This document shows, piece after piece, positions 20,053 through 29,334 of a stretch of DNA of 50,215 nucleotides. The translations under genes and the position numbers were made by a program. How positions within the stretch are numbered: the first letter of the stretch is position 1; each line of letters opens with the position of its first letter. Location of the stretch: contig JAKAFK010000022.1 in NCBI GenBank assembly GCA_021817985.1, positions 1-50,215 on the forward strand, given 5' to 3'. The notes beneath the pieces are model-generated. The model searched no databases and had not been told where the DNA came from. It saw only the letters and a program-made list of their open reading frames with translations. The stretch is from Pseudomonadota bacterium (GTDB lineage: Bacteria > Pseudomonadota > Gammaproteobacteria > Burkholderiales > JAKAFK01).

Positions 20053-20375
20053 GTGCGCCAGGCATGGCGCGTAGCGCCGTGACTGGCGCTGTCGGAACCG
20101 CTGTGGTGGCGGGGAAGACGACTTGGAGATGGAAGTCCTCCACACACCCGGCACGGGGAAGTGTCAGCCGAACGGCAAGGGTGTCCGCCGCAAGGCGGAA
20201 TCTGAAGGCAAAGTGCTGACCTGACGAACAGGAAGCGGATAGAGGCGGCATGGCGGGGCGAGCAGGCCCATATCTGTAAAGCCCGATACTTGCACGGAGC
20301 GCCATGACGTAGATCCGACAGGCATAAGCATGAAGGTCGCGCGCATTGCCCTGGGAGACCTGTCGTCCTGCCTTG
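20053..20375 (+). mobile_element. Truncated group II intron remnant (5' ribozyme part, no reverse transcriptase)
   Basis: The segment opens with GTGCGCC, the expected GUGYG 5' boundary, and folds at once into small hairpins (GCGCCA-GGCA-TGGCGC at 20055-20070). It then carries stretches I recognise from bacterial group II intron domain I, such as GTGTCAGCCGAACGGCAAGG, CCGCCGCAAGGCGG-AATCTGAAGG, CTGACGAACAGGAAG and, near the end, AAGGTCGCGCGCATTGCCC with GGGAGACCTG. Similarity then fades near 20375. No domain V-like hairpin and no reverse transcriptase frame follow before the DUF2784 gene, so this is a 5' fragment that cannot splice by itself. It sits directly behind an intrinsic terminator, the target preferred by group IIC introns, but the class is not decided here. 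Identification is from memory of intron sequences. Confidence 0.6.
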
Positions 20376-20489
20376 TGCTATTGGCACTGGAAGGCGTCGG
20401 GATGGGGCGGCAGAAGGCAGCAAAGATCCTCGTCGCCGCGCGAAGGTGGGCGGATCCGGCGTTTTCCCTCGGGCGCGGCTACCCACGGG
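20376..20489. other. Short gap after the intron remnant
   Basis: This contains no recognisable gene or intron 3' end. With the terminator and intron fragment, it completes the roughly 550-bp non-coding interval between sqr and the DUF2784 gene. Confidence 0.4.
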
Positions 20490-20876
20490 TCATCGGCCGC
20501 CCGGACGGCGGTGACGTGGCGGGATGAGCCAGAAGGCGAGGGCAACGGCGAGCGCAAAGAGGACATAGGCCGCCGTGAAGACCCAGGTTGGGAAGGTGTA
20601 GTAGAGCAACCGGGAGACCCAGTACTGGATGAATCCCTCGCGGGTGGGCCGGGCACCGCGCAGCCACTGTTCCAGGGTCGTCAGCGGACAGCTGAGGCCA
20701 GCCAGCGATTCCAGCGCGACATAGGCGATGGCGGCCAGATGGATCATGCGGAACCAGAGATTGCGAACGAACCCCCAGCCCATGACTGCGCCCAGCATGA
20801 TGGTCGCGAAGCCTCCCACCACGAACAGCACGAACAGGAGATGGAGGATCAGGACCGCATCGGCCAGGGTCTGCAT
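20490..20876 (-). CDS. DUF2784 membrane protein
   Basis: The 128-residue integral membrane protein has about four hydrophobic segments. The motifs ADAVLILHLLFVLFVVGG at the start, the central SLAGLSCPLTTLEQWLR and the later FIQYWVSRLLYYTFP are characteristic of DUF2784. Function of the family is unknown. The ATG at 20876 is preceded by an in-frame GTG (20879), which could also start it. It is the last gene of a probable minus-strand unit behind the Rieske oxygenase and the SpoIIAA-like gene. Confidence 0.88.
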   Translation of the reverse strand: MQTLADAVLILHLLFVLFVVGGFATIMLGAVMGWGFVRNLWFRMIHLAAIAYVALESLAGLSCPLTTLEQWLRGARPTREGFIQYWVSRLLYYTFPTWVFTAAYVLFALAVALAFWLIPPRHRRPGGR

Positions 20877-20916
20877 CACGAGGTGTTGCCGGGGGAGAGG
20901 AGGGCGCCGCCGGCGG

Positions 20917-21264
20917 CTAGGGTGCGCTCACCCAGGAAAGGGCTTCATCGTAATCCTTGAAGACCTGGACGGCCGCCTTGACGAATAGGTTGGACAGCCA
21001 GGCGCTCCAGGTGATCCATTGGTCATCGGTGACGATGGCCATGCGTCCGAGGTCCCGCAGATGCTGTCGGCTGAACTTCAGGTCTTCCCATGCGACATCC
21101 ACCGTGAACCCGATCATGTCGCGCAAGTCGAGCAGCACGTTGCCCCCGGCCTTGCCTTGGAGTCCCGCCGACACGGCCTCCTCGAACTCCTTGAAGTCCG
21201 CGAGGGTGAATTCGCCCAGCACGGCGACGTTGACCAGATGGTTTTCGATCTTTGCGGTAATCAC
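20917..21264 (-). CDS. SpoIIAA-like (STAS/CRAL-TRIO-type) protein
   Basis: The 115-residue cytoplasmic protein has the alternating strand-helix pattern of the SpoIIAA-like family (about 5-110): VAVLGEFTLADFKEFEEAV, NVLLDLRDMIGFTVDVAWEDLKF, RMAIVTDDQWITWSAWL. The family is widespread in Proteobacteria without an established role. The start is GTG, supported by AAGGA 9 bases upstream. It lies 77 bp downstream of the Rieske oxygenase gene and 40 bp before DUF2784. Confidence 0.82.
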   Translation of the reverse strand: MITAKIENHLVNVAVLGEFTLADFKEFEEAVSAGLQGKAGGNVLLDLRDMIGFTVDVAWEDLKFSRQHLRDLGRMAIVTDDQWITWSAWLSNLFVKAAVQVFKDYDEALSWVSAP

Positions 21265-21341
21265 GCTCTTATGTCCTTTTGCGAGGCGATGCGACTCTCC
21301 GCAATATAAGGCATCTGGCCATTGCCGGCAAATGCGGCGCC

Positions 21342-22445
21342 TTACAGGTGGGGCGTGATCTGGGCGCGCAGGAAATCGTGGAAATGCAGCATGCCATCCT
21401 CCATGGGCGACTGATAGGGGCCGACTTCGCCCGTGCCCTGCTTGAACAGCGCGCGCCTTCCCTCCTGCATGCGCAGGCAGATGTCTTCGTCTTCGATGGC
21501 CGTTTCCTTGTAGGCCGCCTGTTCAGCCTCGACGAACTCGCGCTCGAACAGTGCGATGTCCTCGGGATAGTAGAACTCGACCACGTTGACGCAGGTCTCG
21601 AGCGAGGTGGGCCACACCGTGCTGACTACGAGCACGTGGGGATACCATTCCACCATCACGTTGGGGTAGTAGGTGAGCCAGATCGCCCCATGCGGTGGCA
21701 GCTTCCCTTGGTCGTAGCGCAGGAGCTGCTCGTGCCACTTGGCGTAGACCGGGCTTCCCGGGTGGGCGAAGTCGCGGTTGATGCCAACCGTCTGGACGCT
21801 ATGCCAATCGCCGAACTGCCACGCCAGGTCATCGCACGTGACGAAGTGCCCAAGGCCAGGGTGGTAAGGCGCGACGTGGTAGTCCTCCAGATACACCTCG
21901 ATGAAGGTTTTCCAGCCGAAGTCGTAGTGATCGATCATGACGCGGTCGAGCAGATACCCGGAAAAATCCAGGTCGCCGAGCGCGGACAGCGAGGCAAGAT
22001 CGCGCGCGACGTCGCGGCCGCCGCGAAACAGCAGGCCGTTCCAGCTCGAGAGCGCCTGCTTTCCCAGGTGCAGGCAGGGGTTGCCCGGGAAGTGCGGCGC
22101 GCCGAGCAGCGTGCCTTGCGTGTCGTAGGTCCAGCGGTGAATGGGGCATACGATGTTCTGGGCGTTGCCGCGGCCTTTCAGCATGACAGCCTGGCGATGG
22201 CGGCAGATGTTCGACAAGAGCTCGATCCCCGCCGCGTTGCGGACCAGCATTTTTGCGTTGCCCAGCCACTCCAGGGTATAGTAGTCGCCGAGGTTCGGCA
22301 CCATCCGCTCATGGCCGACGTAACCGGGCCCGTTCTCAAAGAGCACCTTCTTCTCGATCTCGAAGATCTGCGGATCGAAATACCAGTCTGTGGGCAACTG
22401 CGATAATGTCTTGCCCAGGGCAGACGTGTTGGCCAGGTCAGTCAC
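21342..22445 (-). CDS. Rieske-type aromatic ring-hydroxylating oxygenase alpha subunit
   Basis: The 367-residue protein has an N-terminal Rieske [2Fe-2S] domain with ligands Cys81, His83, Cys100 and His103 (CRH and CPIH). The C-terminal catalytic domain has probable mononuclear iron ligands His190 and His195 in LEDYHVAPYHPGLGHF. No beta subunit, ferredoxin or reductase gene is nearby, so the electron donor is encoded elsewhere. Substrate is unknown; similar solo alpha subunits include choline- and carnitine-type monooxygenases as well as aromatic dioxygenases. The start is GTG at 22445, with AAGGGG about 8 bases upstream; the longer upstream frame begins in unrelated sequence. Confidence 0.88.
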   Translation of the reverse strand: MTDLANTSALGKTLSQLPTDWYFDPQIFEIEKKVLFENGPGYVGHERMVPNLGDYYTLEWLGNAKMLVRNAAGIELLSNICRHRQAVMLKGRGNAQNIVCPIHRWTYDTQGTLLGAPHFPGNPCLHLGKQALSSWNGLLFRGGRDVARDLASLSALGDLDFSGYLLDRVMIDHYDFGWKTFIEVYLEDYHVAPYHPGLGHFVTCDDLAWQFGDWHSVQTVGINRDFAHPGSPVYAKWHEQLLRYDQGKLPPHGAIWLTYYPNVMVEWYPHVLVVSTVWPTSLETCVNVVEFYYPEDIALFEREFVEAEQAAYKETAIEDEDICLRMQEGRRALFKQGTGEVGPYQSPMEDGMLHFHDFLRAQITPHL

Positions 22446-22614
22446 TGAACACCCCTTGTTGATCCCATTGAGGCACGGCGCCGGTCGCCGGATATTGTCG
22501 TTGCAGCTTCCAAAGCCGAGGCGGATGCTAAGGTAAAAGGAGACTATTCTGTCGCAAATCCGTGGGTCCCGCAATCGTTGGCGTCGGAGGATGGCGAGGA
22601 TGTCCGCGCAATTC

Positions 22615-22623
22615 TGGTAGAAT
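22615..22623 (+). promoter_or_regulatory. Extended -10 promoter for xseB-ispA-dxs
   Basis: TGG-TAGAAT fits TGnTATAAT with one mismatch, about 60 bp before the xseB start. There is no clear -35. Confidence 0.45.
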
Positions 22624-22682
22624 GGAGTGTTGGCCCGGAGCTGCTGTTCCAGGCATTCTGACACATTTTTCTCGTCGAGAAC

Positions 22683-22925
22683 ATGAACCCATCATCTGAA
22701 GGGGCGGTGCCCGAGACCTTCGAGCATGCGCTCGCCGAGTTGGAGGGCATCGTCGCCACCATGGAAGGCGGCACGTTGTCGCTCGAAGACTCGCTCGCCG
22801 CTTATCGGCGCGGCACGCACCTGCTGCGGTTCTGCCAGAAAGCGCTCGAGGACGCGCAGGCGCAGGTCCGGGTGCTGGAAGGCAACACGCTGCAGGATTT
22901 TGCGGGTCCCGACAATGGCGAGTGA
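22683..22925 (+). CDS. xseB: Exodeoxyribonuclease VII small subunit
   Basis: The 80-residue all-helical protein has the XseB pattern: TFEHALAELEGIVATMEGG, LSLEDSLAAYRRGTHLLRFC, then a helix ending in a short acidic tail. Together with XseA (not in the window) it degrades single-stranded DNA. It is the first gene of xseB-ispA-dxs, an order common in Proteobacteria. Its last 11 bases overlap the start of ispA. Confidence 0.95.
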   Translation: MNPSSEGAVPETFEHALAELEGIVATMEGGTLSLEDSLAAYRRGTHLLRFCQKALEDAQAQVRVLEGNTLQDFAGPDNGE

Positions 22926-23808
22926 TTTTGCCGACTGGGTGCGGGATCGGCAGCGCGCCATCGAGGACAGGCTCGCGCGCTGGCTCCCGGGCGCCGACAT
23001 CGTTCCCCAACGTTTGCATGAGGCGATGCGTTATGCCGTCTTGGGCGCCGGCAAGCGGGTGCGTCCCCTGGCCGCGTTCGCCGCAGGCGAGCTCACAGGA
23101 GCGCCCGGCGCCTGCGTGGAGCGTGCGGCGGCGGCCGTCGAGCTGATTCATGCCTATTCCCTGGTCCATGACGACTTGCCCGCGATGGACAACGATACCT
23201 TGCGCCGCGGGCGGCCGACTTGCCATGTCGTCTATGGCGAGGCCACGGCGCTCCTGGTCGGCGACGCGCTGCAGGCGCTGGCTTTCCAGTGGCTTTCCGA
23301 CGCGGCCGCCGGGACGGATGCGTCCACCCAGCTGCAGATGGTGCGCGAGCTCGCGATCGCCGCCGGTTCGAGGGGCATGGCGGGAGGGCAGGCCATCGAC
23401 CTCGCCAGCGTCGACCAGACCCTGTCGTTGCCGGAGCTGGAGGTGATGCACATTCACAAGACGGGGGCCTTGATCCGAGCGTCCCTCATGTTGGGTGCCG
23501 CCTGCGGGGCGCCGCTCGCCGCCGAGGCGCGCGCGAGCCTGGAACGTTTTTCCGGTGCCATCGGGCTCGCCTTCCAGGTGATCGACGACGTCCTCGACGC
23601 CGAGTCGAGCACGGCCACTCTGGGGAAGACGGCCGGCAAGGACGCGATGCAGCACAAGCCCACGTATGTGGCGCTTCTCGGCGCCGAGCGCGCGCGGGCC
23701 CTGGGCCAAGAACTCTATTCGGATGCGCTGCGGGCGATCGAGAGCTTCGGCCCGGAGGCGTTGCGGCTGCGCGAACTGGCTCATTTCATCGTGTTCAGGT
23801 CATTTTGA
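22915..23808 (+). CDS. ispA: Farnesyl diphosphate synthase (geranyltranstransferase)
   Basis: The 297-residue trans-prenyltransferase condenses isopentenyl diphosphate with DMAPP and GPP to give FPP. Both Asp-rich motifs are present: DDLPAMD in the first (HDDLPAMDNDTLRRGRPT) and DDVLD in the second (QVIDDVLDAES). LGAGKRVRP binds the allylic diphosphate. The ATG lies inside the end of xseB; the earlier in-frame ATG is a frame-shadow of xseB. It is followed 6 bp later by dxs. Confidence 0.95.
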   Translation: MASDFADWVRDRQRAIEDRLARWLPGADIVPQRLHEAMRYAVLGAGKRVRPLAAFAAGELTGAPGACVERAAAAVELIHAYSLVHDDLPAMDNDTLRRGRPTCHVVYGEATALLVGDALQALAFQWLSDAAAGTDASTQLQMVRELAIAAGSRGMAGGQAIDLASVDQTLSLPELEVMHIHKTGALIRASLMLGAACGAPLAAEARASLERFSGAIGLAFQVIDDVLDAESSTATLGKTAGKDAMQHKPTYVALLGAERARALGQELYSDALRAIESFGPEALRLRELAHFIVFRSF

Positions 23809-23814
23809 GACGTC

Positions 23815-25668
23815 ATGTACGAGTTGCTTGAGGGTATCGACAATCCCGAGCAGCTGCGCGCGCTAGACCGCCGCGAGCTGCCTTTGCTGGCATCGGAACT
23901 CCGGCAGTTCCTGGTCGAAAGCGTCAGCCAGACCGGCGGACATCTCGCGTCCAACCTCGGGACGGTCGAGCTGACGATCGCCCTCCATTATGTGTTCAAC
24001 ACGCCCTATGACCGCCTCGTGTGGGACGTCGGGCACCAGACGTACGGGCACAAGATCCTGACGGGCAGGCGTGCCCGCATGGGCAGCCTGAGGACGCGCG
24101 AGGGCATCGCGGGGTTCCCGAGGCGCGACGAAAGCGAATACGACACCTTCGGCACGGGGCACTCGAGCACTTCCATCAGCGCCGCGCTGGGCATGGCGGT
24201 GGCGGCGAAGCTCTCGGGCACGAAGCGGCGTACCGTCGCCATCATCGGCGACGGGGCGATGACCGCCGGGATGGCCTTCGAGGCGCTCAACAACGCCGGG
24301 GCCATGGATGCGAACCTGCTCGTCATCCTGAACGACAACGACATGTCGATCTCGCCCAACGTCGGCGCCTTGAACAACTACCTCGCGAAATTGATGTCGG
24401 GACGCTTTTACGCCGCCGTGCGCAAGGGCAGCGGCAAGGTGCTGGGGGCCGTGCCGCCGATCCGGGAGCTCGCTAGGCGGGCGGAAGAGCACGTGAAGGG
24501 GATGGTGACGCCGAGCACCCTGTTCGAGGAGTTCGGTTTCAACTACATCGGCCCGATCGACGGCCACGACCTGGAAGTTCTGGTTCCCACGCTGTCCAAC
24601 GTGAGCCAGCTCGAAGGGCCGCAATTCCTTCATGTCGTGACGCGGAAGGGCAAGGGTTTTCGCCTCGCGGAGGAGAATCCTTGTCTCTACCACGGCGTGG
24701 CGCGGTTCGACCCGGAAGACGGCATCCTGGACACGACGACCGGCAGTGCCGCCAAGATGACCTACACCCAGGTCTTCGGCGATTGGCTTTGCGACATGGC
24801 CGCCCTCGACGAACGCCTGGTCGGGATCACGCCCGCCATGCGCGAGGGGTCCGGGATGGTCCGTTTCTCGGAAGAGTATCCCAGCCGTTATTTCGATGTG
24901 GGCATCGCCGAGCAGCATGCGGTGACCTTCGCCGCCGGGCTCGCCTGTGAGGGCATGCGGCCGGTGGTGGCGATCTATTCGACGTTCCTGCAGCGTGCCT
25001 ATGATCAGGTGGTGCACGACGTGGCGCTGCAGAATCTGCCGGTGACCTTCGCGATCGACCGGGCAGGGCTCGTCGGAGCCGATGGGCCGACGCATGCCGG
25101 CAGCTTCGACCTGTCCTATCTGCGCTGCCTGCCCAACATGACCGTGATGACGCCCAGCGACGAGAACGAATGCCGTCAGATGCTCACGACCGCCTTCCGG
25201 CTCGGAACGCCCGCCGCGGTGCGCTATCCGCGAGGCAGCGGCCCTGGGGCGCCCATCGACCAGGCTTTGCAATCGCTGCCGGTCGGCCGCGGCCAAATCC
25301 GCCGCGAAGGCGCGCAGGTGGCGATCCTCGCGTTCGGAAGCCTGCTCAAGCCCGCGCTCGCAGCGGGGGAAGCCTTGGGCGCGACGGTGGCCAACATGCG
25401 CTTCGTCAAGCCCATCGACCACGCGCTGATCGGGCAACTGGCGGCCAGCCATGCGCTGCTCGTGACGGTCGAGGAAAACGCGGTTCAAGGCGGTGCCGGG
25501 AGCGCAGTCGCCGAATGCCTTCAGTCGCTGGGGCTCGAGGTCCCGGTCCTTCAGCTGGGATTGCCGGATCGCTTTGTCACGCACGGCGACCCGGCTTCCT
25601 TGCTGGCGGAGTGCGGTCTGGACCCGGCGGGCATGGTCCAGGCGATCCAGAGGAAATTAGCCGAGTAG
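23815..25668 (+). CDS. dxs: 1-deoxy-D-xylulose-5-phosphate synthase
   Basis: The 617-residue thiamine-diphosphate enzyme forms DXP from pyruvate and glyceraldehyde 3-phosphate, the first step of the MEP isoprenoid pathway. The thiamine-diphosphate motif [18 protein letters not shown], the transketolase-like [16 protein letters not shown] and the pyrimidine-domain [15 protein letters not shown] are all intact. It forms a unit with ispA, so precursor and prenyl-chain synthesis are co-expressed; ispH, the last MEP step, lies at 43.8 kb. A small dyad (GAGTA-GTA-TACTC, 25663-25675) overlaps its stop codon. Confidence 0.97.
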   Translation: MYELLEGIDNPEQLRALDRRELPLLASELRQFLVESVSQTGGHLASNLGTVELTIALHYVFNTPYDRLVWDVGHQTYGHKILTGRRARMGSLRTREGIAGFPRRDESEYDTFGTGHSSTSISAALGMAVAAKLSGTKRRTVAIIGDGAMTAGMAFEALNNAGAMDANLLVILNDNDMSISPNVGALNNYLAKLMSGRFYAAVRKGSGKVLGAVPPIRELARRAEEHVKGMVTPSTLFEEFGFNYIGPIDGHDLEVLVPTLSNVSQLEGPQFLHVVTRKGKGFRLAEENPCLYHGVARFDPEDGILDTTTGSAAKMTYTQVFGDWLCDMAALDERLVGITPAMREGSGMVRFSEEYPSRYFDVGIAEQHAVTFAAGLACEGMRPVVAIYSTFLQRAYDQVVHDVALQNLPVTFAIDRAGLVGADGPTHAGSFDLSYLRCLPNMTVMTPSDENECRQMLTTAFRLGTPAAVRYPRGSGPGAPIDQALQSLPVGRGQIRREGAQVAILAFGSLLKPALAAGEALGATVANMRFVKPIDHALIGQLAASHALLVTVEENAVQGGAGSAVAECLQSLGLEVPVLQLGLPDRFVTHGDPASLLAECGLDPAGMVQAIQRKLAE

Positions 25669-25735
25669 TATACTCAACTATTCGAGATGGCTTATACTTG
25701 CAAAGAATCCAAGACATCTTCTCGAGGAACCCCCA

Positions 25736-26539
25736 ATGAACCGATGCGAAACGGCTCTGATCCCTGACGTGCAAAATACGCCGGACATGCGGCAACTGGC
25801 GATCGACAAGGTGGGGATCAAGGCGATTCGGCATCCTATCCGGGTGGCCGACAAGGATGGCGGCGTCCAGCACACCATCGCGACGTTCAACATGTACGTT
25901 TATCTTCCCCAGCATTTCAAGGGAACGCACATGTCCCGCTTCGTCGAGATCCTCAATGACTATGAACGGGAGATTTCCGTCGAGTCGTTCGAGCACATGC
26001 TGCGCAAGATGGTCAAGCGGCTGGAGGCGGGCTCGGGCCATGTCGAAATGAGCTTCCCGTATTTCATCATGAAGTCGGCGCCGGTGTCCGGCGTGAAGAG
26101 CCTGATGGACTACGATGTCACCCTGGTGGGGGAAGTGCAAGACGGGCACTATCGGCAGACGATCAGGATCGTGGTGCCGGTGACGAGCCTGTGCCCCTGC
26201 TCCAAGAAGATCTCGGACTATGGCGCCCACAATCAGCGATCCCACGTGACGTTGACCGTGCGCACCAACGCATTCATCTGGATCGAAGACTTGGTGCGCA
26301 TGGTCGAGGATCAGGCGTCTTGCGAGCTCTTCGGGCTGCTCAAGCGGCCGGACGAGAAATACGTGACCGAGCGCGCCTACGATCACCCGAAATTCGTCGA
26401 GGACATGGTGCGCGACGTGGCCGCCGTGCTGAACAACGACGAGCGCATCGAGGCGTACGTCGTGGAGTCGGAGAACTTCGAATCGATCCACAACCATTCC
26501 GCCTACGCCCTGATCGAGCGCGACAAGACCCGCGCGTGA
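25736..26539 (+). CDS. folE2: GTP cyclohydrolase IB (FolE2)
   Basis: The 267-residue protein is the alternative, non-FolE GTP cyclohydrolase that makes dihydroneopterin triphosphate for folate. Family motifs are [20 protein letters not shown], with the catalytic Cys and the metal-binding region, [11 protein letters not shown] near residue 65 and the C-terminal [14 protein letters not shown]. FolE2 can use Mn or Fe and in many bacteria is induced by Zur when zinc is low (established elsewhere); I see no convincing Zur box in the 67-bp upstream gap. GAGGAA precedes the ATG. No folE is in this window. Confidence 0.95.
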   Translation: MNRCETALIPDVQNTPDMRQLAIDKVGIKAIRHPIRVADKDGGVQHTIATFNMYVYLPQHFKGTHMSRFVEILNDYEREISVESFEHMLRKMVKRLEAGSGHVEMSFPYFIMKSAPVSGVKSLMDYDVTLVGEVQDGHYRQTIRIVVPVTSLCPCSKKISDYGAHNQRSHVTLTVRTNAFIWIEDLVRMVEDQASCELFGLLKRPDEKYVTERAYDHPKFVEDMVRDVAAVLNNDERIEAYVVESENFESIHNHSAYALIERDKTRA

Positions 26540-26576
26540 GGGGCAGGGAAGTGAATCGCATCCTGGGGGGGAGGCC

Positions 26577-27293
26577 GTGAGCCACAAGCCCATACTCGTG
26601 CTCCGCCACGCGCCGACGGAAGGCCCTGGCTATCTGGAGACCTTCCTGGCCGGGCATGGGCTGCGGTCCGAACTCGTGCAGCTTGACGAGGGCGTGCCTG
26701 TGCCGCGGCAGGCCGATGCGTTTGCCGGCCTTGTGCTCATGGGGGGACCCATGAGCGTCAACGACGAGCTGCCCTGGATACCGCTTGAACTGTCGCTGAT
26801 CCGCGAGGCGGTGGGGAAAAACATCCCCGTTCTGGGCCATTGCCTGGGGGGGCAGTTGCTGGCCAAGGCCTTGGGTGCACCCGTCGTGCGCAACCCGGTC
26901 AAGGAGATCGGCTGGGCCGACGTCGAGGTGACGGACGAGGCGCTGGCCCGGGAATGGCTCGGGGCAGACTTCAAGGCGCGCCGCTTTCCGGTCTTCCATT
27001 GGCACGGCGAAACCTTCGCGATCCCCGAAGGCGCCATACGGATGCTGAAGAGCGACTACTGCGCCAACCAGGCCTATGTTTTAGGTCGGCATCTGGGCAT
27101 GCAATGCCATGTCGAGATGACCGAAGAGATGGTCGCGACTTGGTGCCGGGTGGGCGCGGACGAGATCCGGCAAAGCCCGGGGCCGGGGGTGCAAAGCGCA
27201 CCGGCGATGATGGAGGATCTCGCGGCGCGGGTTCGTGGCTTGAATGCGATCGCGGCGCGTCTTTATACGCGATGGATTGCGGGAATCGCCTAG
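26577..27293 (+). CDS. Class I glutamine amidotransferase-like protein
   Basis: The 238-residue protein is a free-standing GATase1 domain like those annotated as GMP synthase-like amidotransferases. The nucleophile is Cys89 in GHCLGGQLL, and the His-Glu pair appears as His178 and Glu180 in MQCHVEMT. FHWHGETF (140-147) is typical of this subfamily. No synthase domain is fused, so the ammonia acceptor is unknown; gamma-glutamyl hydrolase activity is another possibility. It starts with GTG behind a GGGGGGGAGG run, 37 bp after folE2. Confidence 0.85.
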   Translation: MSHKPILVLRHAPTEGPGYLETFLAGHGLRSELVQLDEGVPVPRQADAFAGLVLMGGPMSVNDELPWIPLELSLIREAVGKNIPVLGHCLGGQLLAKALGAPVVRNPVKEIGWADVEVTDEALAREWLGADFKARRFPVFHWHGETFAIPEGAIRMLKSDYCANQAYVLGRHLGMQCHVEMTEEMVATWCRVGADEIRQSPGPGVQSAPAMMEDLAARVRGLNAIAARLYTRWIAGIA

Positions 27294-27428
27294 GCGCGTG
27301 ACCCGCTCGCTCCCGATGGACGCACGCCCGCGCGTAGGATAGTCTGCGGCGAGAACTTGCGCTATAGTCGTTTCTAGACGGCCGCCCCGGGGACCCTCGC
27401 GGCGGGATCGTCGATCGAAAGGACCTTC

Positions 27429-27815
27429 ATGCGCTTCGATGACGCCGGTAAACTGCTGCTGCGCCTCTTGGTGGGTGGCCTTCTGTTCCTTCATGGCTGG
27501 CACAAGATCTGGACCGGGCCTCACGAGATCGAGGCCATGCTGGCGGCGCACCGCCTGCCCTGGTACCTGGCGTATGGGGTCTACATCGGCGAGGTGCTGG
27601 CCCCGGTCTTGCTGATTCTCGGGTTCTACACGCGCATCGGCGGTTTTCTGGTGCTGGTCGACCTGATCGTGGCGGTTGCCTTGACGCGGGGGGCCAACCT
27701 CCTCCATCTCAACGCGCACGGCGGGTGGATCATCGAGCTCGAGGCCTTCTACGGATTGAGCGCTCTCGCGATCGTGCTGCTCGGACCCGGTCGCTACAGT
27801 CTCGACGGCGCTTGA
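27429..27815 (+). CDS. DoxX family membrane protein
   Basis: The 128-residue protein has four predicted membrane segments. The family features GKLLLRLLVGGLLFLHGWHK in helix 1, GVYIGEVLAPVLLILGFYTR in the middle and a Gly-rich fourth helix (ALAIVLLGPGRYSLD) are present. DoxX proteins include the small subunit of archaeal thiosulfate:quinone oxidoreductase, but most bacterial members have no known role, and no DoxD partner is here, so a sulfur role is not claimed. AAGGA lies 5-6 bases before the ATG. It is convergent with the cytochrome b561 gene. Confidence 0.85.
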   Translation: MRFDDAGKLLLRLLVGGLLFLHGWHKIWTGPHEIEAMLAAHRLPWYLAYGVYIGEVLAPVLLILGFYTRIGGFLVLVDLIVAVALTRGANLLHLNAHGGWIIELEAFYGLSALAIVLLGPGRYSLDGA

Positions 27816-27844
27816 GGCCGGACCCCTTTTCCCCAACCCTTCGG

Positions 27845-28387
27845 TCAGAGCATGCGAGGCAGCACGTCCGTCGCGCCGCCGCGGTCCTTCAGGCGGTGCG
27901 TGATGGCGCCCAGCGCATGCAGGGCCGCGACGCCGAGCAGGGCATAGGCCAGCGGCGCATGCAGGGTGCGCGCGAGATGGGCGAGGGTGTGGTTGACGCC
28001 GAACAGGCTCGGGAGATCGAACACGCCGAAGACGGAAACCGGATGGCCGCTGGCGACGGAAAGGGTGTAGCCGGCGGCCGGCGCCAGGAACATCAGGGCG
28101 TACAGGATGCCTTGCAATCCCTTGATCAATCGCCGTTCCTGCTTCGAGAACGCGCCCGGCAGGCGCGGTGCCGGACTGATGCGAAGCCAGGCCAGGCGCA
28201 AGACCCAGGCCAGCAGGACGAGCGCGCCGAAGGCCTTGTGCAGCGCTATGATCTGTGCCCGGGCGGGATCGGCCTTGGGCAAATCCGTCATGTACATGCC
28301 CAGCAGAACCAGCACGACGATCATCAACGCCATGAGCCAATGCAGGATTCGGGAAATGGCGCCATAACGGATGGCCGTATTCAACAT
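27845..28387 (-). CDS. Cytochrome b561-family protein
   Basis: The 180-residue protein has four membrane helices and His residues in the right places for two b hemes: His16 in SRILHWLMA, a His in IIALHKAFGALVL, and later ones in HLARTLHAPLAYALLGVAALHALG. Bacterial members (CybB type) oxidise ubiquinol and can pass electrons to oxygen as superoxide oxidase. GGAGACA lies upstream of this ATG; the longer upstream frame overlaps yajQ. It is last in the minus-strand series after yajQ, with a 98-bp gap, so it may have its own promoter. Confidence 0.88.
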   Translation of the reverse strand: MLNTAIRYGAISRILHWLMALMIVVLVLLGMYMTDLPKADPARAQIIALHKAFGALVLLAWVLRLAWLRISPAPRLPGAFSKQERRLIKGLQGILYALMFLAPAAGYTLSVASGHPVSVFGVFDLPSLFGVNHTLAHLARTLHAPLAYALLGVAALHALGAITHRLKDRGGATDVLPRML

Positions 28388-28485
28388 TCTTGTCTCCGAG
28401 TGGGGATGACGGACAAAGCGACAGCCCGGGACCGCGACGGCCCAGAGGGTGCGATCTTTGCCGCGTTGTAGGGAAAAAGACGCCG

Positions 28486-28971
28486 TCAATCCCTGAAATT
28501 GGTAAATTGCAGGGGAAAGTCCGTGATGCTCTTCTTGACCAGGGCGATGGCCTCCTGCAGGGTGTCCCGCTTTGCGCCCTGCACGCGCACCGTCTCGCCC
28601 TGAATGCTGGCCTGGACCTTCAGCTTCGAATCCTTGACGATTTTGACGATGCGTTTCGCGACGTCGGAACCGACGCCCGTCTTGACGGTGACGGCGCGCT
28701 TGACCTTGTTGCCGCTCACCTTCTCGATCTTTTCCAGCTCGAGGCATTTGATGTCGATGCCCCGCTTGATGAGCTTTGCGCTCACGATGTCCATGACCTG
28801 GCCGAGCTTGAACTCGTCGTCCGCGTACACGGTCAGGACATGGTCGGCCTGCTCGATGCGCGCGTCCGAGCCTTTGAAGTCGAAGCGTGTGCCGACTTCC
28901 TTGTTGGCCTGTTCAATGGCGTTCTTGACTTCCTGCTTGTCGACTTCGGAGACGATATCGAACGATGGCAT
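28486..28971 (-). CDS. yajQ: YajQ family nucleotide-binding protein
   Basis: The 161-residue protein matches YajQ throughout: [32 protein letters not shown] and the C-terminal [10 protein letters not shown]-like end ([10 protein letters not shown]). Members bind nucleotides; the Xanthomonas homologue binds cyclic di-GMP and modulates transcription, and the E. coli protein binds GTP. Cytoplasmic. It lies 30 bp downstream of ppnP and is probably co-transcribed with the arg genes. Confidence 0.94.
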   Translation of the reverse strand: MPSFDIVSEVDKQEVKNAIEQANKEVGTRFDFKGSDARIEQADHVLTVYADDEFKLGQVMDIVSAKLIKRGIDIKCLELEKIEKVSGNKVKRAVTVKTGVGSDVAKRIVKIVKDSKLKVQASIQGETVRVQGAKRDTLQEAIALVKKSITDFPLQFTNFRD

Positions 28972-29001
28972 CAGGGTTCCCGCAGCGGTTGACGCGGCGC
29001 C

Positions 29002-29313
29002 TCAGCCGAAGTGGCAGACATAGTCCAGCGGCTCGAGCGTCTCGATGTCGAAGGCGCTGTTGCCGGGCACGGTGAAGGTCTGTCCGGCGCCATAGAGGGT
29101 CCAGGTCGCCTCGCCTTCGAGGCGCACCTTGCACGTTCCCGCATTGATTTCCATGGCCTCCGGCTCGCCGGTCTTGAACGTGAGGCGACTGGGGAAGATG
29201 ACGCCGACGCTCTTGCGCGTGCCGTCCGGGAACTTCACGGTGTGGCTGACGCACTTGCCGTCGAAATAAATGTTCGCCTTCTTGACCACGGCGACGCCGT
29301 CGAACTGGGACAT
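29002..29313 (-). CDS. ppnP: Pyrimidine/purine nucleoside phosphorylase PpnP
   Basis: The 103-residue cupin-fold protein (former DUF1255) has the motifs [25 protein letters not shown]-like [11 protein letters not shown], and the terminal LDYVCHF. PpnP phosphorolyses several nucleosides to base and ribose 1-phosphate. GAGGAAT precedes the start. It lies 21 bp after argG. Confidence 0.93.
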   Translation of the reverse strand: MSQFDGVAVVKKANIYFDGKCVSHTVKFPDGTRKSVGVIFPSRLTFKTGEPEAMEINAGTCKVRLEGEATWTLYGAGQTFTVPGNSAFDIETLEPLDYVCHFG

Positions 29314-29334
29314 GAGATTCCTCGCGAGTGAGAA

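Noticed and set aside
20330-20527. Plus-strand open frame inside and after the intron-like segment
   Set aside because: It lies partly in the ribozyme-like sequence, lacks a ribosome site and does not resemble a reverse transcriptase.
25663-25675. Zur box upstream of folE2
   Set aside because: Only a short dyad (GAGTA-GTA-TACTC) is present, overlapping the dxs stop; it does not match known Zur operators.
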